Assembly: GCA_016181905.1 (NCBI GenBank)
Contig: JACOYM010000090.1
Location: 1-13,111, forward strand
Source of the DNA: Candidatus Pacearchaeota archaeon
GTDB taxonomy: Archaea; Nanobdellota; Nanobdellia; Pacearchaeales; GW2011-AR1
Reading direction: 5' to 3'
Length of the DNA stretch: 13,111 nt
Position numbers and translations under genes: made by a program
Shown: one piece after another, positions 1 to 8,489 of the stretch
How the letters are laid out: each line of letters starts with the position of its first letter
How positions within the stretch are numbered: the stretch's first letter is position 1
Notes under the pieces: generated by a model
What the model was told of the DNA's origin: nothing
What the model saw: the letters and a program-made list of their open reading frames with translations, nothing else
Databases searched by the model: none

Positions 1-355
1 ATGAAAAAACAAAGAAAAGAGAAAGCCAAAGCGAATCTAATTTATCAAATTTGAATTTCCTTGAAATAGAATAAATTAAAATAAATGAACTTGTCATTGA
101 AAAAATCCCAATAAAATACTGTGGAAACTCCCTACCAAAAATAGCAACAAATGGCATAAGGAAAATTGAAGAAAATGGACCAAAATTATGCCAGACAAAC
201 TTGAAGGTAGTACCTGAGCCAAGATTTTGCATCAGATATATGGTCTTCTGAAAGGCAATCCTATCAGTAAGCGTGTTTGTGTTTAAGCTAAAAGTCTTAA
301 ATGCAGATGCGACGAATCTTTTTTTTGTGAAGTTCCCACTCTCCTCTTTTGGCAT
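1..355 (-). CDS. Partial gene, YwgA/Panacea-like N-terminus, runs off left edge
   Basis: The minus strand is open from an ATG at 355 to the window edge (about 118 codons, no stop), so the C-terminus is missing. Residues 32-62 contain RIAFQKTIYLMQ followed by FVWHNFGPFS. This matches the pattern R-I-x-x-QK-x-x-Y-L-x-Q ... W-x-x-(Y/F)GP(Y/F)S seen in YwgA-type and Panacea/SocA-like proteins, some of which are antitoxins or phage-associated regulators. After GPFS the chain becomes rich in F, I and S and fits that family only by hydrophobic spacing, so the second half is uncertain. A BRE/TATA-like element (376-391) lies about 25 bp upstream of the ATG, which would give a leaderless mRNA; no Shine-Dalgarno is visible. 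The gene diverges from rpoH. The family assignment is by eye and no specific function can be claimed. Confidence 0.5.
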   Translation of the reverse strand, partial: MPKEESGNFTKKRFVASAFKTFSLNTNTLTDRIAFQKTIYLMQNLGSGTTFKFVWHNFGPFSSIFLMPFVAIFGREFPQYFIGIFSMTSSFILIYSISRKFKFDKLDSLWLSLFFVFS

Positions 356-375
356 ATCGTATTGAATACTAGCAG

Positions 376-391
376 GTTTATATGCTTTTCT
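376..391 (-). promoter_or_regulatory. BRE/TATA promoter of the left-edge gene
   Basis: Read on the minus strand, the sequence is AGAAAAGCATATAAAC: a purine-rich BRE-like stretch followed by a TATA box. The centre of the TATA box (about 380) lies about 25 bp upstream of the ATG at 355, the usual archaeal TATA-to-start spacing. The transcript would therefore begin at or next to the start codon (leaderless). The same bases read TTTATATG on the plus strand, so a plus-strand role is also possible. Confidence 0.45.
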
Positions 392-454
392 ATTCTTCAA
401 GATATAAATTGACTTTTTATGCAGCATCGACTTATTGTGCAAAGCCAAAATTAA

Positions 455-470
455 CCGCAAGATTTAAAAA
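455..470 (+). promoter_or_regulatory. Candidate BRE/TATA promoter of the RNA polymerase operon
   Basis: CCGCAAGA followed by TTTAAAAA (463-470) resembles an archaeal BRE plus TATA box. Standard spacing predicts a transcription start near 493 and a leader of about 50 nt before rpoH at 546. The surrounding region (356-545) is AT-rich with other TATA-like words (377-384, 402-409), so the assignment rests on the quality of the BRE and on position. The same region must also hold the divergent promoter of the left-edge gene. Confidence 0.4.
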
Positions 471-545
471 CCTTATTTTTATAGCTTTTAGTATTGTAAA
501 GTTGTTAAAGCAAATCCTGCTAAACCCTTCACTAAATTTTTTAAA

Positions 546-752
546 ATGCATATTCTACAGCCAAAACACTCAAAATTAAGCCAAAAGGATAGTGAAGAAC
601 TCTTAAAAAAGTATAATATTTCTCTTGCGCAGCTGCCAAAAATAGACAGCGAAGATGCTGCTTTGCCAGAAGGCTGCAAGAAAGGGGACATTATAAAGAT
701 AGAAAGGAAAGAAGGCGACAAAATTAATCTATATTTCCGCGTTGTTGTCTAA
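546..752 (+). CDS. rpoH: DNA-directed RNA polymerase subunit H (Rpo5/RpoH)
   Basis: This 68-aa protein corresponds to the C-terminal assembly domain of eukaryotic Rpb5, which is all that archaeal RpoH contains. The typical features are visible: an N-terminal H-x-L-x-P-x-H-like start (HILQPKH), a helix (SEELLKKYNIS), the segment LAQLPKIDSEDAALPEG, then KKGDIIKIERK and the closing YFRVVV. In the polymerase this subunit sits on the jaw with subunit A and helps grip downstream DNA. It is the first gene of the cluster, 35 bp before rpoB, the normal archaeal order. No strong Shine-Dalgarno precedes the ATG. Its length is at the short end for the family, but nothing essential looks absent. Confidence 0.92.
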   Translation: MHILQPKHSKLSQKDSEELLKKYNISLAQLPKIDSEDAALPEGCKKGDIIKIERKEGDKINLYFRVVV

Positions 753-787
753 AGAATTTCTATCAAAAAACTCCAGAAAGACCCAAA

Positions 788-3700
788 ATGAACAAAGAAA
801 ACAAAAGAAGATTAATTGTGAAAAAATACCTTGAACAGCACTCACTTGTGGAATCAAACATTGTTTCTTTCAATGACTTTATTGAGAACAGGATGCAGAG
901 CATTGTCGACGAGCTTTCCAAAGGCCTCAAAAATGAAGATGTTGAGATTAAGCTTGGCAAGATAAAGGTAGAAAAGCCAAACATAAATGAGGCTGATGGC
1001 GCTATGCATGCTATAATGCCGACAGAAGCCAGGCTGAGAAATTTAACATATTCTGCGCCTGTTTTTCTTGAGATGACTATGAGGCAGGGCGGGCAGAGCG
1101 AGACGCATAATGTTGAGATTGGCAGAATCCCTATTATGGTAAAGAGCAGCGCCTGCAATATAGCCGGAATGAAAAGGGAGCAGTTGGAGGAGAATTATAT
1201 TGACCCTTTAGACCCTGGGGGGTATTTCATTGTAAATGGAAATGAAAGGGCAATGGTGATGATTGAGGATTTAGCAGCAAACCAGCCATTTATTGAAAAG
1301 TCATCCCAGAAAGTATTAATGCTGAGATTATTCTCCAAAAGAGGAGCTTACAGAATTCCTGTCTCTATACTTGAATCAAAGGACGGGCTGATAGAGATTT
1401 CATTCAGCAGATTCAAGAATATTCCTGCAATCTTAATGCTTAAGGCGCTTGACATGATAAAAGAGGCAGACATTGCAAAGGCAATAGGAAAGGAAACAGA
1501 CATCACTATTGTAAACCTGTATGAATTTGCTGATATTCATACTGCAGAAGATGCAATGATGAAGATAGCAGAACAGACATCCCTTGAAGGGACAAAAAAG
1601 GAGGTGCTGGACAGGGTAAAGCAAAGGATTGATTCATATTTCCTGCCGCACATAGGAATAGAGAAGTCAAACAGGATTGAGAAGGCCACAACACTCTGCA
1701 AACTAATAAAACAATTCCTTATTGCGAAAGAAAACCCTGAAATAAGAACAGACAAGGACCATTATTCAAACAAGAGAGTCAGGTTGTCAGGAGATTTGAT
1801 GGTTGATTTGTTTAGGGTGAACTTAAACATACTTATAAGGGACATACAATACACCCTGCAGAAGATTGCAAGAAGGAAGAAATTCTACAGCATGAAAACA
1901 ATCGCAAAATCTACGCTTTTTACGCACCGCATAGAATCTGCAATAGCAACAGGGAATTGGATAGGCGAGAAGACAGGGGTTACACAGAATATGGACAAGA
2001 CAAACTGCTTTGCTATTCTCTCGCAGCTGCAGAGAGTGGCAAGCACATTAACAGGAGAGCAGGAAAACTTCCCCGCAAGAACACTGCATCCTACGCACTA
2101 TGGAAGATTCTGCCCTATTGAAACCCCTGAAGGAACAGAAATCGGATTAAGAAAAAATCTTGCATTGCTTGCAAGGATATCAACATTTGCCCATCTTGAT
2201 GAGAATCTTTTCTTAAAGACAATTGAAAAGCTTGGCTTGAATAAGGAAGGTGGGAATGCAGATGTATTCTTCAATGGAAGGTTTATTGGATATGCGGATG
2301 AGCCTTTTAATTTCGCTAGGGCAGTAAGAGAAAAGAGAAGAAAAAATGAGCTGCCTATAGAGCTAAGCGTGATGCATGATAAATACCTGAATGCAGTAAA
2401 TATATCAACAGACACAGGAAGGGTGCTCAGGCCCCTTATCATAGTTGAGAATGGCGTTAAGAAAATAAAGGATGAGCATATTGTTTTGCTGGAGCAGGGC
2501 AAGTTAAACTGGAACAGCTTTCTTAAAGAGGGAGTTATAGAATATCTGGATGCTGCTGAGGAAGAGAATGCCTTTGTTGCATTAAATGAAGATGACATAA
2601 CACCAGAGCACACCCACCTTGAAATAGACAGCATAGACTTTCTTGGGGTTGTGACATCTCTTGTGCCGTATGGGGACCATGACCAGTCTTCAAGGCTGAA
2701 CAGGGGAAGCAAGACGCAAAAACAATCTCTTGGGATATATGCTGCAAACTTCCATTCGAGAATAGACACAGATGTCAGCATACTTCACTATCCGCAAAAG
2801 CCCATTGTAAGAAGCTTTGTTTATGACAAGATAAATGCCTATCCTTCAGGGCAGAATCTTGTTGTCGCAGTAATGACTTATGAAGGATATAACATGGAGG
2901 ATGCATTAATATTAAACAAGGGCAGTGTTGAAAGAGGCACAGGAAGAAGCACATATTTCAGGCCGCATTCATCCACAGAATTGCACTATCCAGGAGGATT
3001 GGCTGATGAGATATGCATTCCAAGCAAGGATACTGGGGGATATCGAACAGAAGCAGCCTACAGATTTCTTGAAGATGATGGAATAGCATACCCCGAAGCA
3101 TACATGCAGGAGGGAGAGGTTGTTATTGGCAAGATATCCCCTCCAAAATTCCTTTCTGAGGCAAGGGAGATAACAATAAAGACAAAGAAAGAGAGCAGCG
3201 CTGTCATAAAGCAGGAGGAGAGAGGCATTGTTGATGGTGTTTTCATAACAAATGACAAGGAGGGAAACAAGATTGTTCATATAAGAATAAGGGACCCGAG
3301 AATTCCCGAGCTTGGAGATAAGTTTTCAACATCTCACGGGCAAAAGGGGGTTATAGGAATGATTGTCCCTGAGCAGGATATTCCATTTACAGCAAGAGGC
3401 GTAAGGCCTGACCTGATTTTCAATCCGCACAGCATACCTGGAAGAATGACTGTCGGCTATCTGCTTGAGCTTCTTGCCGGCAAGGTAGGAAGTGTTTCAG
3501 GAAGAATAATTGATGGAACATCATTCTCAGGAGAGCCAGGAGAGAAGCTTGAGAAAACACTGCAAGAGTTTGGGTTTAGATATGATGGAAAAGAAACAAT
3601 GTATGACGGAATAACAGGAAAGCAGATGAAGGCAAAGATATACATCGGGAACATGTATTACATGAAACTGAAATACATGGTGTCAAACAAGATGCATGTA

Positions 3701-4045
3701 AGGGCTTCTGGAAAAGTGGCATTATTGACAAGGCAGCCTGTTGAAGGAAGGTCAAGAGGCGGGGCATTGCGTTTGGGAGAGATGGAACAGCAGGCGCTTG
3801 TAGCTCATGGAGCATCACTTCTGTTAAAGGAGAGATATGATTCAGACAAGATTGTTTTGTATGTATGCTCAAAATGCGGAGCAATGGGGGTAAGGGATAA
3901 CATAAGGAACAGGCTTATCTGCCCGTTATGCAATTCAACAGAAATCGAGCCTGTTGAAATCTCATATGCATTCAAGCTGCTGCTTGAGGAATTAATGAGC
4001 CTGCACATACTCACGCATTTTGACTTAAAGAATAAATATGAATAA
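788..4045 (+). CDS. rpoB: DNA-directed RNA polymerase subunit B (Rpo2, unsplit)
   Basis: This 1085-aa second-largest subunit is of the archaeal/eukaryotic type, the counterpart of bacterial beta and of Rpb2. It is a single chain, not split into B'' and B' as in methanogens and halophiles. Landmarks in order are: N-terminal IVKKYLEQHSLVESNIVSFN (about 10-30); the fork/active-site segment HPTHYGRFCPIETPEG (about 434-448); YEGYNMEDALILNKGS (about 698-713); GDKFSTSHGQKGVIGM (about 843-858), part of the catalytic centre; then NPHSIPGRMTVG and LTRQPVEGRSRGG. A C-terminal zinc site has Cys at about 1027, 1030, 1045 and 1048. With subunit A it forms the catalytic cleft. The length is slightly below the usual 1100-1130. 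No intein or frameshift is seen. rpoA follows after 8 bp. Confidence 0.97.
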   Translation: MNKENKRRLIVKKYLEQHSLVESNIVSFNDFIENRMQSIVDELSKGLKNEDVEIKLGKIKVEKPNINEADGAMHAIMPTEARLRNLTYSAPVFLEMTMRQGGQSETHNVEIGRIPIMVKSSACNIAGMKREQLEENYIDPLDPGGYFIVNGNERAMVMIEDLAANQPFIEKSSQKVLMLRLFSKRGAYRIPVSILESKDGLIEISFSRFKNIPAILMLKALDMIKEADIAKAIGKETDITIVNLYEFADIHTAEDAMMKIAEQTSLEGTKKEVLDRVKQRIDSYFLPHIGIEKSNRIEKATTLCKLIKQFLIAKENPEIRTDKDHYSNKRVRLSGDLMVDLFRVNLNILIRDIQYTLQKIARRKKFYSMKTIAKSTLFTHRIESAIATGNWIGEKTGVTQNMDKTNCFAILSQLQRVASTLTGEQENFPARTLHPTHYGRFCPIETPEGTEIGLRKNLALLARISTFAHLDENLFLKTIEKLGLNKEGGNADVFFNGRFIGYADEPFNFARAVREKRRKNELPIELSVMHDKYLNAVNISTDTGRVLRPLIIVENGVKKIKDEHIVLLEQGKLNWNSFLKEGVIEYLDAAEEENAFVALNEDDITPEHTHLEIDSIDFLGVVTSLVPYGDHDQSSRLNRGSKTQKQSLGIYAANFHSRIDTDVSILHYPQKPIVRSFVYDKINAYPSGQNLVVAVMTYEGYNMEDALILNKGSVERGTGRSTYFRPHSSTELHYPGGLADEICIPSKDTGGYRTEAAYRFLEDDGIAYPEAYMQEGEVVIGKISPPKFLSEAREITIKTKKESSAVIKQEERGIVDGVFITNDKEGNKIVHIRIRDPRIPELGDKFSTSHGQKGVIGMIVPEQDIPFTARGVRPDLIFNPHSIPGRMTVGYLLELLAGKVGSVSGRIIDGTSFSGEPGEKLEKTLQEFGFRYDGKETMYDGITGKQMKAKIYIGNMYYMKLKYMVSNKMHVRASGKVALLTRQPVEGRSRGGALRLGEMEQQALVAHGASLLLKERYDSDKIVLYVCSKCGAMGVRDNIRNRLICPLCNSTEIEPVEISYAFKLLLEELMSLHILTHFDLKNKYE

Positions 4046-4053
4046 AATAAAAA

Positions 4054-7000
4054 ATGGAAGTAATAAGAAAACAGGTTAAGGCATTAAGCTTTTCATTGCT
4101 TAGCCCAGAGCAGATAAAAAGAATCAGCGCGGCAAAGATTGTCACGCCAGAGCTTTATGATGTGGATGGCTACCCTGTTGATGGCGGATTGATGGATTTG
4201 AAGCTTGGCGCAATTGACCCAGGGGTCAGGTGCAGGACTTGCGGCGGAAGGCTGAAAGAGTGTTTAGGGCATCCTGGCAGCATTGATTTGGCGAGGGCGG
4301 TATTGCACCTAAAATATGTTCCTGTCATATACATGCTGTTAAGAAGCGTCTGCCAGACATGCGGAAAGATACTGCTAAAAGAAGAGGATGCAAAGAAATA
4401 CACAATAGCTGAAAGAATCAAGAAAGCAAAGGACGTGAAAAAATGCCCTCATTGCAATGCAAGCCAAGAAAAGGTAAAGCTTGACAAGCCAACAACATTT
4501 CATTTAGGCAAGAGAAGGATATTCCCCACTGAGATAAGAGAGTTTTTGGCGAAGGTTAGTGATGAGGATATTCAGTTGTTTGGGATAAACCCAAAGACAG
4601 CCAGGCCTGAATGGGCGGTTTTGACACTGCTTCTTGTGCCGCCTGTCACAGTAAGGCCAAGCATCACTCTTGAAACAGGAGAGAGAAGCGAGGATGACTT
4701 GACGCACAAGCTAAGCGACATAATAAGGGCCAACCAGAGATTATGGGAAAACCTGAATGCGGGCGCGCCCGAGGTTATAATAGAGGATTTGTGGGACTTG
4801 CTGCAATATCATGTCACAACATTCTTTGATAATACAATAACAAGAATTCCTCCTGCAAGGCACAGAAGCGGGCAGCCGCTTAAGACAATAACAGAGAGAA
4901 TAAAAGGAAAAGAGGGAAGAATAAGGCACAATCTAGCGGGGAAGAGGGTAAACTTCAGCAGCAGAACAGTCATTTCCCCTGACCCTTACCTGAAAATTAA
5001 TGAGATTGGGGTGCCTCTTGAGATAGCCAAGGTAATAACTGTGAGTGAATCTGTTACAACCAAAAATATAGAAATGATGAAGAAGCTGATTCAGAGCGAG
5101 GAATATCCTGCAGCAAACTACATAATCAGGCCTGATGGGAAAAGAAAGAGAATTGCCCCTGACCTGAAAGAAGAGATTATAGAGGAGATTCAGCCCGGAT
5201 ACAAGGTTGAAAGGCATTTGCAAGAGGGAGATATTGTATTGTTTAACAGGCACCCAAGCCTTCACAGGCTGAGCCTCATGGCGCACTATGTAAGGGTGCT
5301 GCCATACAGAACATTTAGGATGCATCCTTCAGTAACTGTTCCTTATAATGCAGATTTTGACGGCGATGAAATGAATATACACTCGCCGCAAACAGAAGAG
5401 GCAAGGGCAGAAGCCCAAATACTCCTTGATGTCAAAAAGAACCTTATGTCCCCAAAAAACAACTCAAACATGATTGGCTGCATTTCAGATGCCATAACAG
5501 GAAATTATCTTTTAACATCGCTTGCGAATATCCCAAAAGAACAGGCATCCCAAATGTTATTTGAATCAGGAATTGACTCGTCATTCAGCAAGAAATCCAT
5601 TGATGGAAAGGAGGTTTTCTCTGAAACACTCCCTAAAATAAACTTCTCTTCCAAAACAAAGGCGTGCACTGGAAAGGACTGCAAGTATTTTGAAAATTGC
5701 AAGAAAGAAGCATGCCCTGATGAGGCTTATTTAAGCATAAAGGACGGGAAAATGGCAAGCGGATTGATTGATGTCAATGCATTCGGTGTGGAGAATGGTG
5801 TTTTGATAAAGCTGATTGATGAGAAGCTAGGAAGGGACAGCGCAATTGAAACAATAAAAAGGGTGTTCACTCTCGGGACAAAGTATCTCTCAAGAACCGG
5901 GCTGACAATCTCTCTTGAAGATTTGAAGGTTAATGAGAATGTAGCTAAACAAAGCGAAGATATAATCAAAGATGCTGAAAATAAAACAAAAGAAACAATA
6001 GACTCTTATTATAACGGCACACTTGAGATAATCCCTGGCAAGACAAGGGAAGACTCAAGGGAGATAAAGATTCTTCAAACACTAAACAGCGTAAGAACAA
6101 AGATTGGCAAGATAGTAAAAAAAGAATTTCCTAAAGAAAATTCTGTAAACAGCATGATAATCTCAGGGGCAGGAGGAAATATACTCAATGTAATACAGAT
6201 GGCTTGCTGTGTCGGGCAGCAGGCTCTTTGGGCAAAAAGGATTAATCTGGGGTATACAAACAGGACATTGTCATTCTTTAAAGAGCATGACCTTTCTCCA
6301 AGCGCAAAGGGATTTATATACTCTTCATTTATAAAAGGGCTGAGCCCTAAGGAGTTTTTCTTTGGGGCAATCACAGGAAGGGATGCTCTCATGGATACTG
6401 CATTGAGAACGCCTAAATCAGGGTATCTTTACAGAAGGCTTGCAAATGCGCTGCAGGACCTGAAGATTGAATATGACGGGACAGTAAGGGACGCTTCTGA
6501 GAACATAGTGCAGTTGGTCTATGGCGATGACGGCATAGATGTTTCTGAAAAGCATAAGTCAGGCAAGGTTTCGCCTGGAGAGGCAATCGGCATTATTACT
6601 GCCCAGAGTTTTGGCGAGCCGTCAACACAAATGGCGCTTAATGTATTCCACTTTGCAGGCGTTCAGGAGATGCAGATTACACTTGGATTGCCGCGCTTGA
6701 TAGAGATATTTGACTCAAGAAGAAAGCCTTCCACGCCCCTGATGGAGATTCACCTTGACAAAGAGCATAACAATGAAAAGGATGCAAGAGTCATAGCTGA
6801 GAAGATTAAAGAAGTAAAACTAAAAGATATAGCCTCTGAAATCAAGATAGACTTTGGTGAAAAGAAGGTTGAGATATATCTTGACAAAGATTCTGTAAGA
6901 CAGACGCATATATCTGCAGAGACCATAGCTGAAAGATTGAATGACAAGGGATTTAAAGCCAAGCTGAAAGGCGAGGTGATTTCCCTGAGCATGCCTGAGC

Positions 7001-7587
7001 TTTCATTTAAGGAGATTTACAAGCAAAAGGAGAAGATAAAGAATACCAATATATCCGGGGTAAAGGGAATAGAGCAGGTATTGGTTGTGAAAAGGGAGGC
7101 TAATTATGTAATACTTACTTCTGGAACAAATCTGAAGGAAATGCTGGAATTTAAAGGCGTTAACAAAGAAAAAACAGTGACAAATGACATACATGAAATT
7201 GCTGAAGTGCTGGGGATAGAGGCTACAAGGAATGCGGTAATGAATGAGGTAAAAAAGGTAATAGAGCCGCAGGGGCTTGACATAGATGAGAGGCATATAA
7301 AGCTTGTTTCTGATGCAATGTGCGCTTCAGGGTTTGTAAAGGGCATCACAAGAATGGGGATAATATCTGACAAATCCTCCATACTTGCCAGGGCAAGCTT
7401 TGAGACGCCTGTAAAGCATTTTGTCAATGCAACAATAAAAGCCAACAAAGATGAGCTTGCAAGTGTTGTGGAGAACATAATATTAAACCAGCCAGTGCCT
7501 GTTGGAACAGGGCTTCCCGGCCTGCTTGTTGAGATTACAGGAAGCCTGGCCCAGAAAGAAAAAGGCGGAAAGGAAAAGAAGGAATAG
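4054..7587 (+). CDS. rpoA: DNA-directed RNA polymerase subunit A, A' and A'' fused
   Basis: This 1177-aa largest subunit (counterpart of beta-prime and Rpb1) carries A' and A'' in one uninterrupted reading frame; most archaea encode them as rpoA1 and rpoA2. Visible features: N-terminal zinc site C60, C63, C70, H73; a second Cys pair set near 99-132; the clamp helices region (DDLTHKLSDIIRANQRLWEN to LLQYHVTTFFDN), archaeal in sequence; the catalytic NADFDGDEMN at 432-441 with D434, D436 and D438 binding Mg2+; and an archaeal-type Cys cluster near 538-554. The A'' part has VSPGEAIGIITAQSFGEP (839-856) followed by the trigger loop TQMALNVFHFAG (858-869). The trigger loop keeps Q859, L862, N863 and H866 but has Ala and Val where Thr is common. 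No intein is present. The lysine-rich C-terminal tail ends 45 bp before rpl30e. Confidence 0.97.
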   Translation: MEVIRKQVKALSFSLLSPEQIKRISAAKIVTPELYDVDGYPVDGGLMDLKLGAIDPGVRCRTCGGRLKECLGHPGSIDLARAVLHLKYVPVIYMLLRSVCQTCGKILLKEEDAKKYTIAERIKKAKDVKKCPHCNASQEKVKLDKPTTFHLGKRRIFPTEIREFLAKVSDEDIQLFGINPKTARPEWAVLTLLLVPPVTVRPSITLETGERSEDDLTHKLSDIIRANQRLWENLNAGAPEVIIEDLWDLLQYHVTTFFDNTITRIPPARHRSGQPLKTITERIKGKEGRIRHNLAGKRVNFSSRTVISPDPYLKINEIGVPLEIAKVITVSESVTTKNIEMMKKLIQSEEYPAANYIIRPDGKRKRIAPDLKEEIIEEIQPGYKVERHLQEGDIVLFNRHPSLHRLSLMAHYVRVLPYRTFRMHPSVTVPYNADFDGDEMNIHSPQTEEARAEAQILLDVKKNLMSPKNNSNMIGCISDAITGNYLLTSLANIPKEQASQMLFESGIDSSFSKKSIDGKEVFSETLPKINFSSKTKACTGKDCKYFENCKKEACPDEAYLSIKDGKMASGLIDVNAFGVENGVLIKLIDEKLGRDSAIETIKRVFTLGTKYLSRTGLTISLEDLKVNENVAKQSEDIIKDAENKTKETIDSYYNGTLEIIPGKTREDSREIKILQTLNSVRTKIGKIVKKEFPKENSVNSMIISGAGGNILNVIQMACCVGQQALWAKRINLGYTNRTLSFFKEHDLSPSAKGFIYSSFIKGLSPKEFFFGAITGRDALMDTALRTPKSGYLYRRLANALQDLKIEYDGTVRDASENIVQLVYGDDGIDVSEKHKSGKVSPGEAIGIITAQSFGEPSTQMALNVFHFAGVQEMQITLGLPRLIEIFDSRRKPSTPLMEIHLDKEHNNEKDARVIAEKIKEVKLKDIASEIKIDFGEKKVEIYLDKDSVRQTHISAETIAERLNDKGFKAKLKGEVISLSMPELSFKEIYKQKEKIKNTNISGVKGIEQVLVVKREANYVILTSGTNLKEMLEFKGVNKEKTVTNDIHEIAEVLGIEATRNAVMNEVKKVIEPQGLDIDERHIKLVSDAMCASGFVKGITRMGIISDKSSILARASFETPVKHFVNATIKANKDELASVVENIILNQPVPVGTGLPGLLVEITGSLAQKEKGGKEKKE

Positions 7588-7632
7588 ATAGATTTAACTA
7601 ATAAACTTATTGTGATGCTATGATTTATTAAA

Positions 7633-7986
7633 ATGATTGAAGATATAAAAGAAGCAATGAAAGAGAAAAGGGCTGTGCCTGGCATTCGTGAATGCATAAA
7701 GAATATCGGCAAGATTGAAAAGATATTTTTAAGCAGTGATGCAAGGCAGGAGACAGAAGAGAGAATAAAAAAAGCCATAATCAATGCCAAGAGCAATGCT
7801 AATTGCGAGAGGCTTGGCATGGGAAAAGAGGACATCTCAAAAAAGCTGGCGCTTAATTTCTCGTGCGAGGTTTTTTCTATATGCCAAAAACCCCTGGTCA
7901 GGGGGCAAGGGGATTTGAAAGGCAGGAAAGATATAAAAAAGGAAAAAACTAGGGCAGATAAAGAAAAGAAGCAGGGCGAAGAATAG
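7633..7986 (+). CDS. rpl30e: Ribosomal protein L30e (eL30), L7Ae/L30e family
   Basis: This 117-aa product has the L7Ae/L30e-type RNA-binding fold pattern: an N-terminal helix (IKEAMKEKRAVPGIRECIKNI), a strand (KIEKIFLSSDA), a helix, then NANCERLGMGKEDISKKLAL, which corresponds to the family's loop before the final helix, and FSCEVFSI as the last strand. About 30 residues of Lys/Glu/Arg-rich, probably disordered tail follow (from about 88), not typical of eL30. The family assignment relies partly on gene order, since eL30 normally sits between rpoA2 and nusA in archaea. Sequence similarity by eye is moderate. nusA starts 9 bp downstream, so the two are probably co-transcribed. Confidence 0.78.
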   Translation: MIEDIKEAMKEKRAVPGIRECIKNIGKIEKIFLSSDARQETEERIKKAIINAKSNANCERLGMGKEDISKKLALNFSCEVFSICQKPLVRGQGDLKGRKDIKKEKTRADKEKKQGEE

Positions 7987-7995
7987 AAAGGCAAA

Positions 7996-8412
7996 ATGGA
8001 CAAGATAATTGATATGAAGTTTATGAGGTACCTGAACCTGTTTGAAAGAGTCAGCAGGGTAAGCACTAAGAACTGCTCAATGTACAACTCAAACATAATA
8101 TTCTTTGTTGAGCAAAGGGATGTGCCAAAGGCTATTGGCGAAGATGGCAGAAATATCAGAAGAATCGGCGAGATATTAAACAAAAAGGTAAGGGTCGTGG
8201 CGCTGCCAGCAGAGAAAAGGGATATGCCAAGGTTTATTGAAGCCATAATCTATCCTGTAAAATTCAGGGGGATTGAGATAAATGATTCAGAAATCATTAT
8301 TAATGCGGGAAGGCTGAGCAAGGCATCGCTGATAGGCAGGAATAGGGCAAGGCTTGATGAACTGCAGAAGATAGCTAAAGAATACCTGAATAAATCTGTA
8401 AAGATTGTCTGA
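7996..8412 (+). CDS. nusA: NusA-like transcription factor with two KH domains
   Basis: This 138-aa archaeal NusA homologue consists only of the paired KH domains, lacking the N-terminal polymerase-binding and S1 domains of bacterial NusA. The first KH domain holds the GxxG loop in AIGEDGRNIRRI, preceded by SNIIFFVEQRDVPK. The second holds LIGRNRARLDELQKIAKEYL, with a GRNR loop and the closing strand VKIV. It probably binds nascent RNA during elongation or termination, by analogy with the family. Length and domain content match other archaeal NusA proteins. A 77-bp gap with a possible internal promoter separates it from rps12. Confidence 0.93.
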   Translation: MDKIIDMKFMRYLNLFERVSRVSTKNCSMYNSNIIFFVEQRDVPKAIGEDGRNIRRIGEILNKKVRVVALPAEKRDMPRFIEAIIYPVKFRGIEINDSEIIINAGRLSKASLIGRNRARLDELQKIAKEYLNKSVKIV

Positions 8413-8423
8413 TAGGACAGAGA

Positions 8424-8435
8424 TAGTTTTAAAAA
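8424..8435 (+). promoter_or_regulatory. Possible internal TATA element before rps12
   Basis: The nusA-rps12 gap (8413-8489) is the longest inside the cluster after the leader. It contains TTTAAAAA at 8428-8435, preceded by an A/G-rich stretch. Standard spacing would put a transcription start near 8458, about 32 nt before rps12. The region is so AT-rich that chance occurrence is easy, so this is only a candidate internal promoter for the S12-S7 part. Confidence 0.25.
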
Positions 8436-8489
8436 TACTTTTTTATCACTATATTGAACTACTAAATTAAATACATACAAAATTATAAT

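Noticed and set aside
3..250. Plus-strand frame reading through internal TAA near 80 (recoded stop or pseudogene)
   Set aside because: The plus frame has a stop near 80, no start and no motif, while the minus strand has an open frame with promoter and family-like signature.
382..579. Plus-strand 65-codon open frame before rpoH
   Set aside because: It overlaps the rpoH start in another frame, covers the promoter region and has no family pattern.
2098..2781. 227-codon minus-strand open frame inside rpoB
   Set aside because: It is a shadow of rpoB with low-complexity S/F/L composition and no ribosome site.
4054..7587. Intein in RpoA or RpoB
   Set aside because: All conserved blocks are contiguous and both proteins are slightly shorter than usual.
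7104..8246. Long 380-codon open frame on the minus strand across rpoA-rpl30e-nusA
   Set aside because: It is antisense to three conserved genes, rich in S, F, I and L as expected for a mirror of K/E-rich coding sequence, and has no recognisable domain.
8454..8489. Bacterial-type promoter TTGAAC ... TATAAT before rps12, a possible sigma target
   Set aside because: The spacer is 24 bp, not about 17, and the TATAAT touches the start codon; in AT-rich DNA such words are expected by chance.
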